Positions 46,484 through 58,252 are shown, counted from the stretch's first letter. The stretch is 64,000 bases of DNA from Spongilla lacustris (GCA_949361645.1 OX442424.1:5976978-6040977), one strand, 5' to 3'. The notes: generated by a model from the sequence alone, not told the origin. Translations and numbers: made by a program.

Positions 46484-47570
46484 TAGTAGAGTGTCTGTCC
46501 GTGCATTGGAAATAACATCTTGCCATGGTAATCGGCTTCATATCAAGCATGCTACTCTTCAATGTCTCCCATCTTTGTAGCAGTTCCCCTGAAATGCCTT
46601 TGTCCCATCGGAGTTTTGCTTCACAAAGTTTCTGGGCAAGTATTTTAAACTGCACTGTCACTGGAGAAATTATCCCAAAAGGGTCGTAAATTCGAGTAGC
46701 TAAGCTGACTATGCTCCTCTTTGTTGGCTCCAGTTCGTGCATCAGTCGTATGACAAATGTGACATCAAAACTAAGCTGATCTTCAACCAGATTCCAGTTG
46801 ATGCCTAGCACCTTCTGTTGGCCTTGCACACATGACATGTGCTCATTCCCAAGAGTGTTTTGAGAGTATGACCCATCTTCTTCAGCAACAGGATGACCAG
46901 TTGCAGGAATGTCTTCTTCTCGACTCCCTTGATTGGTTCTATCTCGAAGAATAGCTTGATTCGATATCAGCTTCCTCAGATTAAACCCTCCATCTCTAAG
47001 TATGTGCTTTGTCCGTGTGTATGACTGGTATGCTTCTTCTGTGTCATCTGCCCCACTGACAATGTCATCCACATAGATTAATCGCAGAAAATTCTCGACA
47101 AATGCTGGGTCTTCCTTGGAGTGTTTTGTCATATGGTGCCTTATTGTTGCATTCAACAGAAACGGACTGGATGAGACTCCAAATGCAACTCTTGTGAAAC
47201 GAAGCACAACTATCTGGGGCAAGCTCTTCTCAATGCTGTCTATCCACATGAACCGAAGTACATCTCTGTCCTCCTTTGCAATTGAAACCATGAGGAATGC
47301 CTTTTCGATGTCTGCTGCAAATGCTACCTTATGCACACGAAATCGCAGTAGTATGTCAAGGATGCATTGTCCAAAGGCAGGCCCAGCATATAAACAGTCA
47401 TTCAAAGATGCTCCATTTGTTTTTGCTGAGGCATCATAAACAATGCATAGTTTGGAAGTGGTCTTGTCCCTTCGGATCACTGGGTGATGAGGGATATAAT
47501 GCACCTTGGATGTAGTTGGAGAGAATGGAGCCTCTACCACTTCTACAATGTTGCTTTCAATCTGGTTCAT
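46484..47570 (-). pseudogene. BEL/Pao reverse transcriptase
   Basis: The frame contains HHPVIRRDKTTSKLCIVYDA (fingers), AFAADIEKAFLMVSI (motif A Asp), RVAFGVSSSPFLLNATI and the active site LRLIYVDDIVSG. It ends where the nested transposon begins. The boundary with the upstream protease frame near 47570-47624 is also out of frame. The motifs are intact, so decay is moderate. Confidence 0.88.
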
Positions 47571-47623
47571 GTTGTAACCGTTTTAGTAGGCCTGAAAGCC
47601 TTCGTTGACTAAGATCAAAGTTG

Positions 47624-49334
47624 TTAGGGAGTGTTGCATGAAGTTCCTGGTAATCTTACTTGATATCTCGTTCCATCATAGGACACAGTCTCTAGGAACT
47701 TATCATATAGTGACGGTTCTTCGTCTCGAATTCCCAAAGTTTCTAGGTCCCAGAACTGCTTCAGCTGTCTCTCCAGGTTCATGTCTTCATACTGCATTGG
47801 ATCATGGCTGACATGGAGTGCAAACAATGTGTTCAGCTGAGTGACATAACTTCCATGGCATGGTCTACACGGAAGACTCCTTATCGGTCCAGAAAGTACC
47901 CATCCAAATGCAGTTTCAAGGGCAGTGAGTCCTCCTGCAGAGCGAATGAGGTTGCCAGTCACAATTCGCCAGTAATAATCACACCCGATTAGTATGTCCA
48001 TCTCCAAGTCGTCAGCACAAGTTGCAGAATCAGCCAAGTCAAGCTGTGTAAGTTGGGGAAAGTACTTGATCGCACAGACTACTGGTTGCCCAGATAAAGG
48101 TTCGCATATCAACGGCACTGAAACAATTTGTAGATCCACTGCACTCCCGTTTTTGACATCCAGCACAACATTAACAATGTCGCAAGTGTATCTTCTCTGT
48201 TCTTCGGAACTAAATGTCTTCACCAACATAGTTTCTGTTCGTTCTGGTTGTAGCTGCAACACTTCCTTGAGATGGTTTGTCATATAGGATCGTTGGCTTC
48301 CACTGTCCAGGATGACTCTGATTTGTGTCGACAAGCTAGAATTAAGAGGGTTGCTTGCCCTTGCCTTCGCAGTCTGTAGTAAAAGAGGCATCTTTGTAGA
48401 CACATACATGGACAGCACTGGAGCTTGTGGAGCTGGATCAGTACTTGGAATAGTTGATCTGACAGATGCACGTGGTGACTGTGAGGGCTTGCTATGTGAT
48501 GAACTGGCTGACGTGGATGCAGTACAGATGCTTGAGTGATGCCTTGCATTGCAACTTGAGCATCTCACCGATGACCTACACACTCTTCCTAAGTGGCCCC
48601 TTTTTAGGCACACAAAACACCTTCCTGTTTGTCGCAGCTTCATTTTCCGTTGGTCAACACTGGGCACTGATCCACACTGGTGAGGCTGATGAGGACCACC
48701 ACAGTAACAACAAGTCGCAGATGTGCCTTCCGTGAACAATGCTGATGCCGTTGGAGTTTCTCTACTTGGCTTCCTGTACCCACTGCAGGATTCCACCGCT
48801 GCCCTCTCCCTAACCTCTAATTCCTGCTCAATCACTTTCATCATGGAATCGAGGTCCCAATTTTCTTTGATGGTTTCTCTGCTGATGATCAGGCTGATGT
48901 CTGAAGGAATCTTCTTCATTAAAATTGATGACAGCAAGTTACCATATGAAGATGATGTGACCCCAAGGGATTTCAAGCAACGGACGTGCGACTCGACCTT
49001 GTCATAGAGTTTCCGAAGTGCGATTAAGTCTCTGGATGAAGTCACTATGTCAAGTCCAAGAAGTGCTTCCATGTGTTTGGTTATCTGGCTCTGTTTGTTT
49101 CCAAACCTCTTCTTCAGAATTGCCACTGCTTCTGTGTAGTTGGTCGAAGAGAGTGTAAGACCAGCAATGGCTTCCAACGCTGAGAACTCTAAAAGGGAAC
49201 GTAAGTAGTTGAACTTGTCTATGTCTGTGAGGTCTGTGTTGAGATGAATTGATGATTCGAATGAATCCCAAAAGGATGTCCATGCAATGACATCCCCGTC
49301 AAACTTCTTTAGTGTTAGCTTGGGGAGTCTAACC
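47624..49334 (-). pseudogene. BEL/Pao gag (DUF1759), zinc knuckles and protease
   Basis: It begins at the edge of the nested element with RLPKLTLKKFDGDVIAWTSF, typical of the DUF1759 gag domain. Further on come two or three zinc motifs (CCYCGGPHQPHQC, CFVCLKRGHLGRVC, CSSCNARHHSSIC), a Ser/Pro-rich linker, and a retropepsin-like active site in VILDSGSQRSYM. The frame is open over more than 560 residues. Its apparent start codon lies inside the inserted transposon and is not the natural start. Confidence 0.88.
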
Positions 49335-50212
49335 ATAGATATTAGACTGGAAGGGATTGGAAACCAGACCAATTAACACCAATCAACAAGTACAGTCCTG
49401 GCAGTTCAAGTCCCCAGGCCTTTACGGATAAAATGGCGGGTACCACTTTTGCACAGGAGCAAGCGGAAAAGAACGTATCTGTGGATTGTGGTAAAGGGAA
49501 CACTTTTCATAAAGTTCATGGTTTTGTAGGTTGTTTTATTTCACATTCAGATGATTTTCAGGGTGCAATCGACCACATTATTGACGATGACCTGTTCATT
49601 GTGTTCAAGCTTCATTTACCAAAAATTGCGCGCGAATTAAAGGCTTGGCTTTTAGATTTTTTTTTGGTCGTAGAAAAGACACAGATGGCAAACTAACTAT
49701 CCGTTGGCACATATTTTTCATCTGGCTATCTGGTGGTCAAGTTCTCAGAATTTTTACGACAAAGCTACGGTCGCTATACCGGTGAGTTTCACACCTAGTC
49801 GAAAGTAAGTTTTTTTTTTTTTTAAATCGAGTACGACGCATTCATGTCACAAAAACTATACTATGGTACGTAAAACACAGTGCTCCATCTGCCTATCGTA
49901 ACGCCGTACCTTTACGTCGCTTTGTTCGGGCGTAGTACCGGTGAGTTTTATTCTAGACATGGAGCGCTTTAAGTCGAATATCTTCTCTTAGGAATGGAGT
50001 ATTAAAAAAATACTTACTTCTTTGTGATCCACAGTTCGTGCACTACCTTTTACTACTCTTCTTATTTGCCTCTTGCGTACTTGACCAAAAACTTTTGAGG
50101 GGCGAGGTGCCAGACTAACCAATTAGCAACTGCCAGGAGTGTCCCCGCTACGTTGCATTGAAATGTATGGCGCACGTGCGCGGTTTCCAATCCCTTCCAG
50201 TCTAATATCTAT
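49335..50212. mobile_element. DNA transposon with 31-bp perfect inverted ends inside BEL gag
   Basis: 878 bp. Both ends read ATAGATATTAGACTGGAAGG and stay identical for 31 bp. The flanking 9-mers agtctaacc and ggtctaacc (49326-49334, 50213-50221) differ at one base. Gag sequence continues on either side. The 8-9-bp duplication suggests a Mutator-like or hAT-like mobiliser. It carries its own plus-strand frame (next entry). Confidence 0.8.
49433..49696 (+). CDS. Unassigned frame carried by the nested transposon
   Basis: 87 residues starting MAGTTFAQEQAEKNVSVDCG. After the T-run at 49657-49665 a second frame stays open (GRRKDTDGKLTIRWHIFFIW) up to a splice-donor-like ccggtgagt at about 49784. 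A similar ccggtgagt recurs near 49938. This could be a frameshifted remnant of a transposase N-terminus or a captured exon. No family was recognised. Confidence 0.3.
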   Translation: MAGTTFAQEQAEKNVSVDCGKGNTFHKVHGFVGCFISHSDDFQGAIDHIIDDDLFIVFKLHLPKIARELKAWLLDFFLVVEKTQMAN

Positions 50213-50221
50213 GGTCTAACC

Positions 50222-50754
50222 ATACATTCACGTGACTTAACAGTCTGATCTTGGGTCTGTGGAGATTGACGTTCACGATTTTGTTCAGGTTCAGTTGTTC
50301 TGGTTACCGTGGATGGCTGTTGTCTTGACGATGAATTGGTTTGCACTGGGATCTCGCTCTCATTAGAAGGGTCCTCCGTCGGCGTATGTGGTTCACCCCG
50401 AGTGTTCGCAGTTGCTCGTGTATCGGGTTGCGTTGGCGTAATCCTTTGTTCATAGGTCGCGAGGTGTTCTTCAATGTCCAGAATGGATGATTCAATGTTT
50501 TCGCGAACAATGTCAGCTTGTTTGATTTCCTCCATAATCTCGCCTTCTTCCTTCACGAGGTCAAGGATTTCGCCGTCGAGTGTCTTCAGGAGTGCCATTT
50601 TTTCACGAAGGATCTGCAAATATTGCCTAACTTTGACGACACTAACCTCGGGTGATTCTAACGCTTCCTTTACCAGTGCCAGGGTTCTTTTTGTCGACGC
50701 CTTGTGTCCGCCGCGAATTCTTCGCTTTCTGGTCAATTTCTCGATTTCTGCCAT
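50222..50754 (-). pseudogene. BEL/Pao gag N-terminal part
   Basis: The frame starts MAEIEKLTRKRRIRGGHKAS, with predicted helices (EIMEEIKQADIVRENIESSI, DIEEHLATYEQRI) and a Ser/Thr/Pro/Gln-rich stretch, ending in SRECMVR at the edge of the nested element. Helical N-terminus, linker and then DUF1759 is the usual gag layout of this group. The ATG at 50752-50754 is a plausible start. Confidence 0.8.
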
Positions 50755-51663
50755 CTTTACGAACCAATGTAAAATATCTATGTTCTCTAGTCAACAAGCA
50801 AGTCAGGCAGTCTTTTTATCGAGGGATTACTCTAGGTCTACTCAAAGCCGACCATGCACACACTCCTCACGAAAAACTGATATTTAATAATGTGCATTAT
50901 TACATCACGCGATTAATATTAACCACATTAGTCCGTTGTCTTTATTGGAATATCACACAATCTGGTTTGTGGACAAGGTTGTTTGGAAGGGAAGCTTGAC
51001 CTCCTAGCCTTTGACAAAGGCTAAGAGGTCAAGCTTCACATGTATATGATTTGCTCCACAAACGGTCAGTTGCTGATAACTACTTACGTTATAGTTTCTC
51101 CCACATCAAAAATGTGCACACCTAAGCATATGACCTGTGGGATGCACTGGTAACAGTTTATGTAGTGTTGCTGAAATTTGAAGAGTTGTACTACTTGCTA
51201 TAATTAGTTTATTCATGTACCCTCCTACTCAGTAGTTAACTCATTGCACCCATCTTCAAGAATGGAATTATTGTACATCCATTTCTGCTATCATGGACAT
51301 TGAGCTGTGATATATAGTCCCTTGGCATCCAAAGGGTTAACGGAAGTTAATTAAAATCACAATTGGTTATGATGAATTCATTATACTTTGCATTTAAAAA
51401 TGGTAATTGATGTATTTCTCAAGTTGTTGTACCAAAGTAACTTAACATGGCAGCTGCTAAACGCGGTCCAAGCCAGCACGTCGATCGATTTGCTAGCGCG
51501 CAACTGATATAGCAACTTTTCAACCAAAGCTAGTTCCTGTTCGACTGATCGCAAAATGTATGCTGCTACATGTTTATACATGTATAAGATATATCCCGGA
51601 CCCTCGAGACATATATAGAGTGGCTATTCTACATGTATGTATAGTAATGAGCTGTATCATTGG

Positions 51664-51694
<31 letters not shown>

Positions 51695-52340
51695 AATCCA
51701 CAGAAACGTGTAGCGGCCATGACCGCTAAGGCCACTACAGTTCCTGCGCCAATGCAAACCAGTCCAGGTCTATTTACGTAATACCGGTGCAATATAGGAT
51801 TTGCTGGCATTAAATTGCACACTTTATTCCGCGCAGGGCCAATCGATCATATACCACGACCGATACAAGTGCTATTATACATGCATGCAATAAACTCACC
51901 TGCTGACATAGAAGCTAACATAAGTTGCAGCAGCACTCAAAGTCTCAATACAGGACTCAACAGAGCATGGGGAAATCGATTTTATATTAATCACGATACC
52001 TCCTGCACGTGATGCTTTGCATATTACGGGAACGCACCCATGCACCTATTTTAATGAACACTAAACTCAATACAGCTTTTAATCAACGGTCACGTGTTTA
52101 TAATCTTAATGCCAGTTCAGTTTTACTGAAATGTCGCCTAGCGTATGATCAGAGCATTTTTTTTTTTTGCTCCCACCTGCCCGTGGTCTAAAATCGCTAC
52201 TTCGCCGGCAGTAGCTGATGGTTAAAGTCTTAAACAATACGAAGTCGATCGCTTGACAACATTGTGGCGTATGTATGTGAGTGTGTGTGGCGTGTATGTG
52301 TGAGCGTGTGTGTGTCATGTTTTAGTCGTGTACAAAAAGT
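50755..52340. other. Intergenic with hairpin and poly-G tract
   Basis: 5' flank of the BEL element. A 23-bp stem with one mismatch lies at 50991-51037 (gaagcttgacctc against gaggtcaagcttc), set inside a longer imperfect palindrome (50964-51062, gtttgtgga/tccacaaac). A run of G interrupted at its start lies at 51662-51694. No gene was recognised. Confidence 0.5.
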
Positions 52341-52505
52341 AACATGTAGCCATCGCATTTGTTGTTTCGTACCCAGACCCAAATGTATGGCCATCGCATT
52401 TGTTGTTTCGTACCCAGACCCAAATGTATGTACGATGATTATCCATCACGTACTGTAAGCGATAATCATTGTTACGTACATTTGGGTCTGGGTACGAGAC
52501 AAATC
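52340..52505. mobile_element. Short palindromic repeat with cgtacccagacccaa ends
   Basis: The phrase atcgcatttgttgtttcgta plus cccagacccaaatgta occurs twice in tandem (about 52351-52388 and 52392-52428) and then inverted (about 52473-52512). The end resembles that of 63140-63200 and the outer end of the Mutator-like element at 27399-28503. Confidence 0.65.
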
Positions 52506-52640
52506 GCATTTGTTGCTAATGGTTTTTATTTTTGCTTTTGCTATACAGTTGTGCTAAATCATGATTAGTCTTAACACATTGGAGACCTTAGTCTGAATCG
52601 AAAGTACATTGTTGTGCAACAGCATGCAACCTTTATTAAG

Positions 52641-52866
52641 ACAAGATATAAAAAAAAAAACATTCTCTCTGAGAAAGTTAGTGGTATATAGGATTTGAAG
52701 GCAATGGTGGTGTAAAAAGGAAGGGAACAAGGGAGTGGAGATACAATGATTAAGCACTTAGTAGAACGGCATGCATTATATTTATGTTGCTAAATATAGG
52801 AATGATTATTGTATATCTCCACTCCTACCACTAACTTTCTCAGAGAGAATTTTTTTTATATCTTGT
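52641..52866. mobile_element. Palindromic MITE, ACAAG-end family, copy 3
   Basis: The ends acaagatataaaaa and tttttatatcttgt pair. Adjacent inner sequence (cattctctctgagaaagtta and its inverse) also pairs. Part of the right arm is deleted relative to the left. Confidence 0.8.
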
Positions 52867-53602
52867 TTCATTACTTAAAACCGGCCCGTATGTTTGTATG
52901 ACAAGCCTTATTGCCTAGCAAAACAATGTTTACATTTTATTTATGTCACATTAATTTTTGCAGCTGTTCTACATCGAAACTCGCGCGCCAAGCTTTATGC
53001 ACTGTAGCAGACGCTCGCTTTTTTTTTCAGGATCCGCGCGCATTGTACGTTGCTAAATATAGGACTATTCACAAATGACGTTGATCCAAATCGTAACTCT
53101 GCTCATCACAGCATACACCTCTTTTAAAAATAAAAGCGCGGTTCACATTGTACGGAACCCGGGAGGTTTCTAATTCACCGTCTCGGTTTTGGATGTATTC
53201 CTCTGTTTGGCTCTTCCCTGTCGTTCCCGTGAAGGCATTTTGACAACTCGAACAAACAACAAACCATTATGGTACCATAAGGATCTAATTATACGTATAG
53301 GTATTGTCTTGTGTTAAGTACTCAATATGGCGTTATTATTACTTTGTACCAAAGCTGTATATCTGACACCAATGGGCAGTCGGTAGAAAATTCTACGATT
53401 TTTGGTGTAACTAGCGCTCTCTAAAACCGTTCCTACCTTGAGTTATACTCACCCAGGAAAAACTGTCGTCGGAGAAATTTGGGACTGGGAACGAAAACTA
53501 CGAGCTTCTTTGTTCTCTTAAAGCAAACTGTTTGGCGATTTGAACAAAACGTTTAAATGATCGTCTTTCCATTGTGGTCCGATAGCAACAAAGAGCTAAG
53601 CA
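52867..53602. other. Intergenic, nothing clear
   Basis: No gene recognised. 53560-53602 is the left flank of the hAT-type element and resembles 24093-24140 in reverse. Confidence 0.3.
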
Positions 53603-54385
53603 AGGGCGGATCCAGCGAGGGGGTCCTGGGGGTCCGGACCCCCCCCCCCCCCCCCCCTCAGGACCCATGATGAATGTAATTACTATTATACCCCAGTCAC
53701 GTGCGCATAAAGGTGCTTCGTGCTTCGGTGTATTGTTCCTTGACGACGCGTCGTTTAAACTGAAGCGTTGCTTTGCATTCTTCGTATATCATATAGGCGT
53801 GTAAATTAGGAAATTTAACCTACATGTATTTAACCTGGGGGGGTAGGCGGCTGATTTAATTTCATACAATGACATTGTTCGTACACGCGACAGTGACATA
53901 GAGACGATACACTATCTCTGGTGACGCGTAAAATTGCATGTGTCGCCTATGTGATTCCCGCGATTTTCTCACTTGACCAGCATTTATACGTGCCAAGAGC
54001 TAGGTGGTTTTCAAACTGCAGGCTATATAGGTCCGCTGAAGATTTATGCAGCTGATGTACAGGGAATACTGTTCATTGCTTTGAAGTAGGTTATCTGAGT
54101 ATGATGCAAATTTTAAGTGGATCAACAATAACTAAGCGCACGTACAAATTAAATCTGACGAAACTGACAGATGAAACACACGCATTTAAAATCCACATCA
54201 GCCTGGGAACAAGAATTTAACTGAGTACAAGTGACTGCCTCCGTTTCGATGCAATCTCTCTATGGAATAACATGCAAATAAAATTTGCGCGCGCGAAGCG
54301 CGCGCCCCTCCCTCATCTATTATTCATGTCGGACCCCCCCCCCCCCCCCCCCCCCCCCCCTCGCCGAATTCCTGGATCCACCACT
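53603..54385. mobile_element. hAT-type non-autonomous element upstream of the aldehyde dehydrogenase
   Basis: 783 bp with inverted ends AGGGCGGATCCAG and, from the right, AGTGGTGGATCCAGG. Poly-C runs lie close to both ends (53639-53657, 54336-54360). The flanking 8-mers gctaagca and gctaaact share their first five bases. It ends 141 bp before the aldehyde dehydrogenase start codon and could carry part of its upstream control DNA. Confidence 0.7.
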
Positions 54386-54526
54386 GCTAAACTATCCGTT
54401 TCTCGGTTCGTGAGTTATACGCGGGTCGCGGTTTTTTAATGATGCGGCACAAATCCTATATGAGAGTTACTGCCGTAACTCTCGATAGGGGGCGGGACTG
54501 AACATAGGCATTAATAGCATAATTTA

Positions 54527-56035
54527 ATGCACGTGACACACTTGCATCGAACAATAATGCTAAACGCACTGCGAGCTGAGGTAAAGTTTACCAGAATCTT
54601 TATTAACAACCAGTGGCACGAGGCGGTGAGCGGCAAGACGTTCCCGACCATCAACCCTGCCACAGGAGCCAAGATATGTGACGTGGCAGAGGGAGACAAG
54701 GCCGACGTGGACAAAGCCACGGCCGCGGCCAGGGAGGCTTTCAAGCTGGGCAGTCCGTGGCGCACGATGGATGCCTCGCAAAGGGGAAGGTTACTTAATA
54801 AACTAGCCGATCTAATGGAGCGAGATAAGGAATACCTCGCTCGTCTGGAAACCTTGGACAGTGGGAAACCCTATACCGATGCATTGACTGGCGACTTGCC
54901 AGGCACGATCGCTTGTTACCGCTACTACGCAGGTTGGGCCGACAAGATCCAAGGCAAAACGATCCCCGTTGACGGACCATATCTCTGCTTCACGCGACAC
55001 GAACCAGTCGGAGTGGTGGGACAGATCATCCCGTGGAATTACCCCCTTCTGCTCCAGTCCTGGAAGTTAGCTCCCGCCCTCTGTGCTGGTAACACCGTGG
55101 TGCTTAAACCGGCCGAACAGACTCCTCTCACCGCTCTCTACGTGGGTTCGTTAATTCAGGAGGCTGGATTTCCACCGGGGGTAGTCAATATTGTCCCGGG
55201 GTACGGTCCCACTGCTGGAGGGTCCATTGTCGCCCATCCAGATATCGACAAAGTGGCATTCACGGGCTCAACAGCAGTGGGCCACCTGATCATGGAGGCT
55301 GCAGGGAAGCACAACCTCAAGAGGGTCACCCTTGAACTGGGAGGGAAGAGTCCTGTTATAGTATTTGCAGATGCTGATCTTGATGCAGCCGCCGAGGCAA
55401 GTGTTTCTGGTGTCCTGTTGAACATGGGACAGGACTGCTGTGCTGGTAGCCGCACCTTTGTAGAGGAGTCTGTCTACGATGTGTTTGTAGCCAAGTGTGT
55501 GGCCCTTGCAAGGCAGCGTAAGGTGGGTGACCCTTTTGACCCCAACTGTCAGCATGGACCACAGATCGATAAAACCCAATTTGACAAGGTTTTGGGACTG
55601 ATACAGAGTGGTCAGAGGGAAGGGGCAAATTTGGAGTGTGGTGGAAAGCAATATGGTAACCAAGGTTTCTTTATAGAGCCCACTGTATTCAGCAATGTGC
55701 GAGATAACATGCAGATAGCCAGGGAGGAGATCTTTGGCCCTGTGATGCAGATACTCAAGTTCAAGACTGTGGATGAGGTAATTGAGAGAGCCAACAGCAC
55801 CAGATTTGGACTAGCTGGGGGTGTGTTCACAAAGGACATCGATAAAGGTCTGAAGGTAGCCCAGGCAGTCCAGGCAGGCAACATGTGGATCAACTGTTAC
55901 AATGTCTGCAATATACAAGCTCCATTTGGTGGCTTCAAGGAGTCTGGTTGTGGTAGGGAACTAGGTGAGTATGGCCTCCAGCCCTACACTGAAGTGAAAA
56001 CTGTCACCATCAAGATCTCACAAAAGAACTCATAA
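54527..56035 (+). CDS. ALDH1A-like: Class-1 (ALDH1A-like) aldehyde dehydrogenase, single exon
   Basis: It oxidises aldehydes to acids with NAD+. The frame is 502 residues without introns. Seen: [17 protein letters not shown] at the N-terminus; PWNYPLL with Asn171; [10 protein letters not shown] with the cofactor-binding Lys194; the Rossmann motif FTGSTAVG (245-252); LELGGKSP with the general base Glu270; and GQDCCAGSR with catalytic Cys304. The residue just before it is Asp, where ALDH1/2 enzymes usually have Cys. The C-terminus [16 protein letters not shown] is almost that of vertebrate ALDH1A1, so a cytosolic retinal/general aldehyde enzyme is the best guess. ATGs at 54527 and 54557 are both possible. 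The second would remove ten residues before the conserved domain. The 5' half is clearly more GC-rich than the surroundings. A retrogene origin is possible, but no poly(A) trace was seen. Confidence 0.93.
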   Translation: MHVTHLHRTIMLNALRAEVKFTRIFINNQWHEAVSGKTFPTINPATGAKICDVAEGDKADVDKATAAAREAFKLGSPWRTMDASQRGRLLNKLADLMERDKEYLARLETLDSGKPYTDALTGDLPGTIACYRYYAGWADKIQGKTIPVDGPYLCFTRHEPVGVVGQIIPWNYPLLLQSWKLAPALCAGNTVVLKPAEQTPLTALYVGSLIQEAGFPPGVVNIVPGYGPTAGGSIVAHPDIDKVAFTGSTAVGHLIMEAAGKHNLKRVTLELGGKSPVIVFADADLDAAAEASVSGVLLNMGQDCCAGSRTFVEESVYDVFVAKCVALARQRKVGDPFDPNCQHGPQIDKTQFDKVLGLIQSGQREGANLECGGKQYGNQGFFIEPTVFSNVRDNMQIAREEIFGPVMQILKFKTVDEVIERANSTRFGLAGGVFTKDIDKGLKVAQAVQAGNMWINCYNVCNIQAPFGGFKESGCGRELGEYGLQPYTEVKTVTIKISQKNS

Positions 56036-57000
56036 CAAATAGTGTCACTGTAATTTTGATTTTGCCTAAACTATGTTGTATAGACCCGGCCTTTTTTTTG
56101 TTTGTTTTGCCGGGTTCAGGCTATAGAAAAATATATATTACCTTTTCATCACTAATGAAAAGGTTAATGTACAATGATTATCAGGACCTACGTTAGTAGG
56201 TCCTATAAAAATTTAATTAAAATTAAATTGGTGATGTAAGATTTGTAGACTGCAATTGAGTAAAATGTAAGGGAACAAGCAATTACTGAAACTATTATAC
56301 ATTCATTTAAAATTTATAAATGGGACAGTGTCCAGCAAAATCGGTCTTGTGGGGTTATAATTTTATCAGTATAAAAATTGCACGTTGTACTAAACAACAC
56401 ATCTTCGCGACGGTACTACCTTTTCTTTTCAAATTTCATACACTTGTTCCCACACCATTTCTCTGTGTGAAAATCGATTTTTGTGATCTACACTTTTACC
56501 GTGCCGTGGATACAACAATCGTTAACCCCGCGGGTTAGAAATCCACATTTCTCCACGTACGAGTGTTGAAAACGCGTCAAATTCGGAGTGTGATTCGCGC
56601 CATCACCGCCTTCCAATTCACTGAGCGGAACGCGATTTGCCAAAATCATTGGCGCGAATCAAGCGGGGAAACGTGCCCGTAGTTTGTTGAACTGTATCTC
56701 CGTAACGGATGATATAGGAATTTACGAACACAACAAATCAATAGCTACAGGACTCCTCTATGTGCAATCCGAATTTGACGCGTTTTCAAAACTCGTACGT
56801 GGAGAAATGAGGAATTCTAACCCGCGGGGTTAACGATCGATGTATCCACGGCACGGAAAATGTGTAAATCACAAAAAACGATTTTCACACAGAGAAATGG
56901 TGTGGGAACAAGTCATGTCCAGAAATTGTAGACATCGATGCATAACTCGGCGTACGATTGTGATAAAAAAATCCAATTGCACCATTAAACTCACTAGGTA
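56036..57000. mobile_element. Composite palindromic element (ACAAG-end related)
   Basis: From about 56190 a left end (taaaaatttaattaaaatta, then gatgtaagatttgtagac) matches the family of 42334-42571, and 56330-56420 matches 61190-61300 inverted. 56455-56600 and 56755-56910 form a long inverted repeat (gagaaatg, ggttaac, tatccacggcac). Small hairpins lie at 56141-56166 and about 56193-56214. No coding sequence. Confidence 0.6.
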
Positions 57001-57779
57001 CTTTAGAGATTTATCACGTTATTAAAACTGCTAATTAATTTATTAAAATATATTATTGTTATTGTCTTTTAATAAATGCATTGTATGTCTGCATGGCAGG
57101 GAAGTTAGGAATAGGCATCGCTGTTACATAAAATCCTTCCAAACTACAGCTATCGTCGATTTTAGTGATCTAAGCATACGCATGCGCAACTCAAAACATT
57201 TAGTTGTACTCGTGCCCCTGCCATTGGATGCATTCTAGAGGTCTCGTGATCTGTTATTTAACCATTTTGATCCATTGTATAGTAGTTGGGCGTAGCCTTT
57301 TGGCGGAGGGTCGGGTATCAAGCCTAGGCCTATACCAAGATTTGTACCCATCTGATAGTATTGTGGATATACAATGTAATAGCTCTACACTCGCTATCAA
57401 TCTAATTCTTGGTATACGCTAGTCTCGCTAGCCAGACGTACAACATCGAACTTCAACTGGATAGCGAAGGTCGAGCTAATAGAACCGCTGCTGTGGAGTA
57501 GCTACTACATAATATGATATATAGGAGTGACTACGAGACTCGCTCGTTAAGATGCATGGGCGATTCCGTCCCTATATTATTATAATTATAATGGCCACGA
57601 TGACGTCGACTGGCTTGTTTTTTGATAATACTAGAAGTTCTCGTGGAGGTGTGTTAAGGATATTGCCTTCCACTGACTAGCTAAAGAATTAACATACGCA
57701 TGCATATGGCGGCGGATATTCACAGCTGTCCTGGCCCTATTATACTGTATATCGTCGATTAATGACTGTATATGGATCA
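57001..57779. other. Intergenic, nothing clear
   Basis: No gene recognised. A ctagtctcgctagccagacg stretch at 57419 vaguely resembles the Mutator-like end but has no partner. Confidence 0.3.
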
Positions 57780-58252
57780 ATGGACACTTTGCATGAAAGA
57801 TCAAAAGTACGATAAACGTCACGTCTGGAGTAAAAGCCACAGCGGTTGCCTAGAGACATTGTGTCACGTTCGCGGACCTTTGCGTAATAAAATGGCAACG
57901 CTCGTAGTCATTCCTTCCCGCTCGGACGGTGATCCTTCGGCCGATCCAGTTCCTGATCAAACTCTGCTGCCAACAGTAAGCTTGACCGAGTCTGACATAC
58001 CCGGAGCCTTTTTAAATGGATGGCTTTAAAAAGGCTCTGGGTATGTCAGAATCGGTCAAACTTACTGTTGGCAGCATAGTTTGATCAGGAACTGGATCGG
58101 CCGAAGGATCAATGTCTGAGCAGACTCCGAGCGTTGCCATTTTATTACGCAAAGGTCCGCAGACGTGACACAATGTCTCTAGGCAACCGCTGTGGTTTTT
58201 ACTCCAGACGTGACGTTTATCGTACTTCCGATCTTTCATGCAAAGGGTCCAT
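57780..58252. mobile_element. Foldback element copy 2
   Basis: 473 bp, same structure as 21862-22335 and clearly the same family, with scattered differences. The arms meet around 58015-58027. Each arm again holds the MATL...LTESDIP frame. No flanking duplication was seen. Confidence 0.8.

Larger units (their letters stand above)
43518..50754 (-). mobile_element. BEL/Pao LTR retrotransposon with two nested insertions
   Basis: Reading leftward: N-terminal gag, DUF1759-type gag, zinc knuckles, aspartic protease, RT, RNase H, integrase and a C-terminal domain, the BEL/Pao order. DNA transposons at 49335-50212 (in gag) and 45668-46483 (between RT and RNase H) interrupt the coding sequence. Both carry target duplications, and the retrotransposon frame matches on either side of each. 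It also has a frameshift near 44320 and a changed catalytic residue. LTRs could not be identified. Confidence 0.9.
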
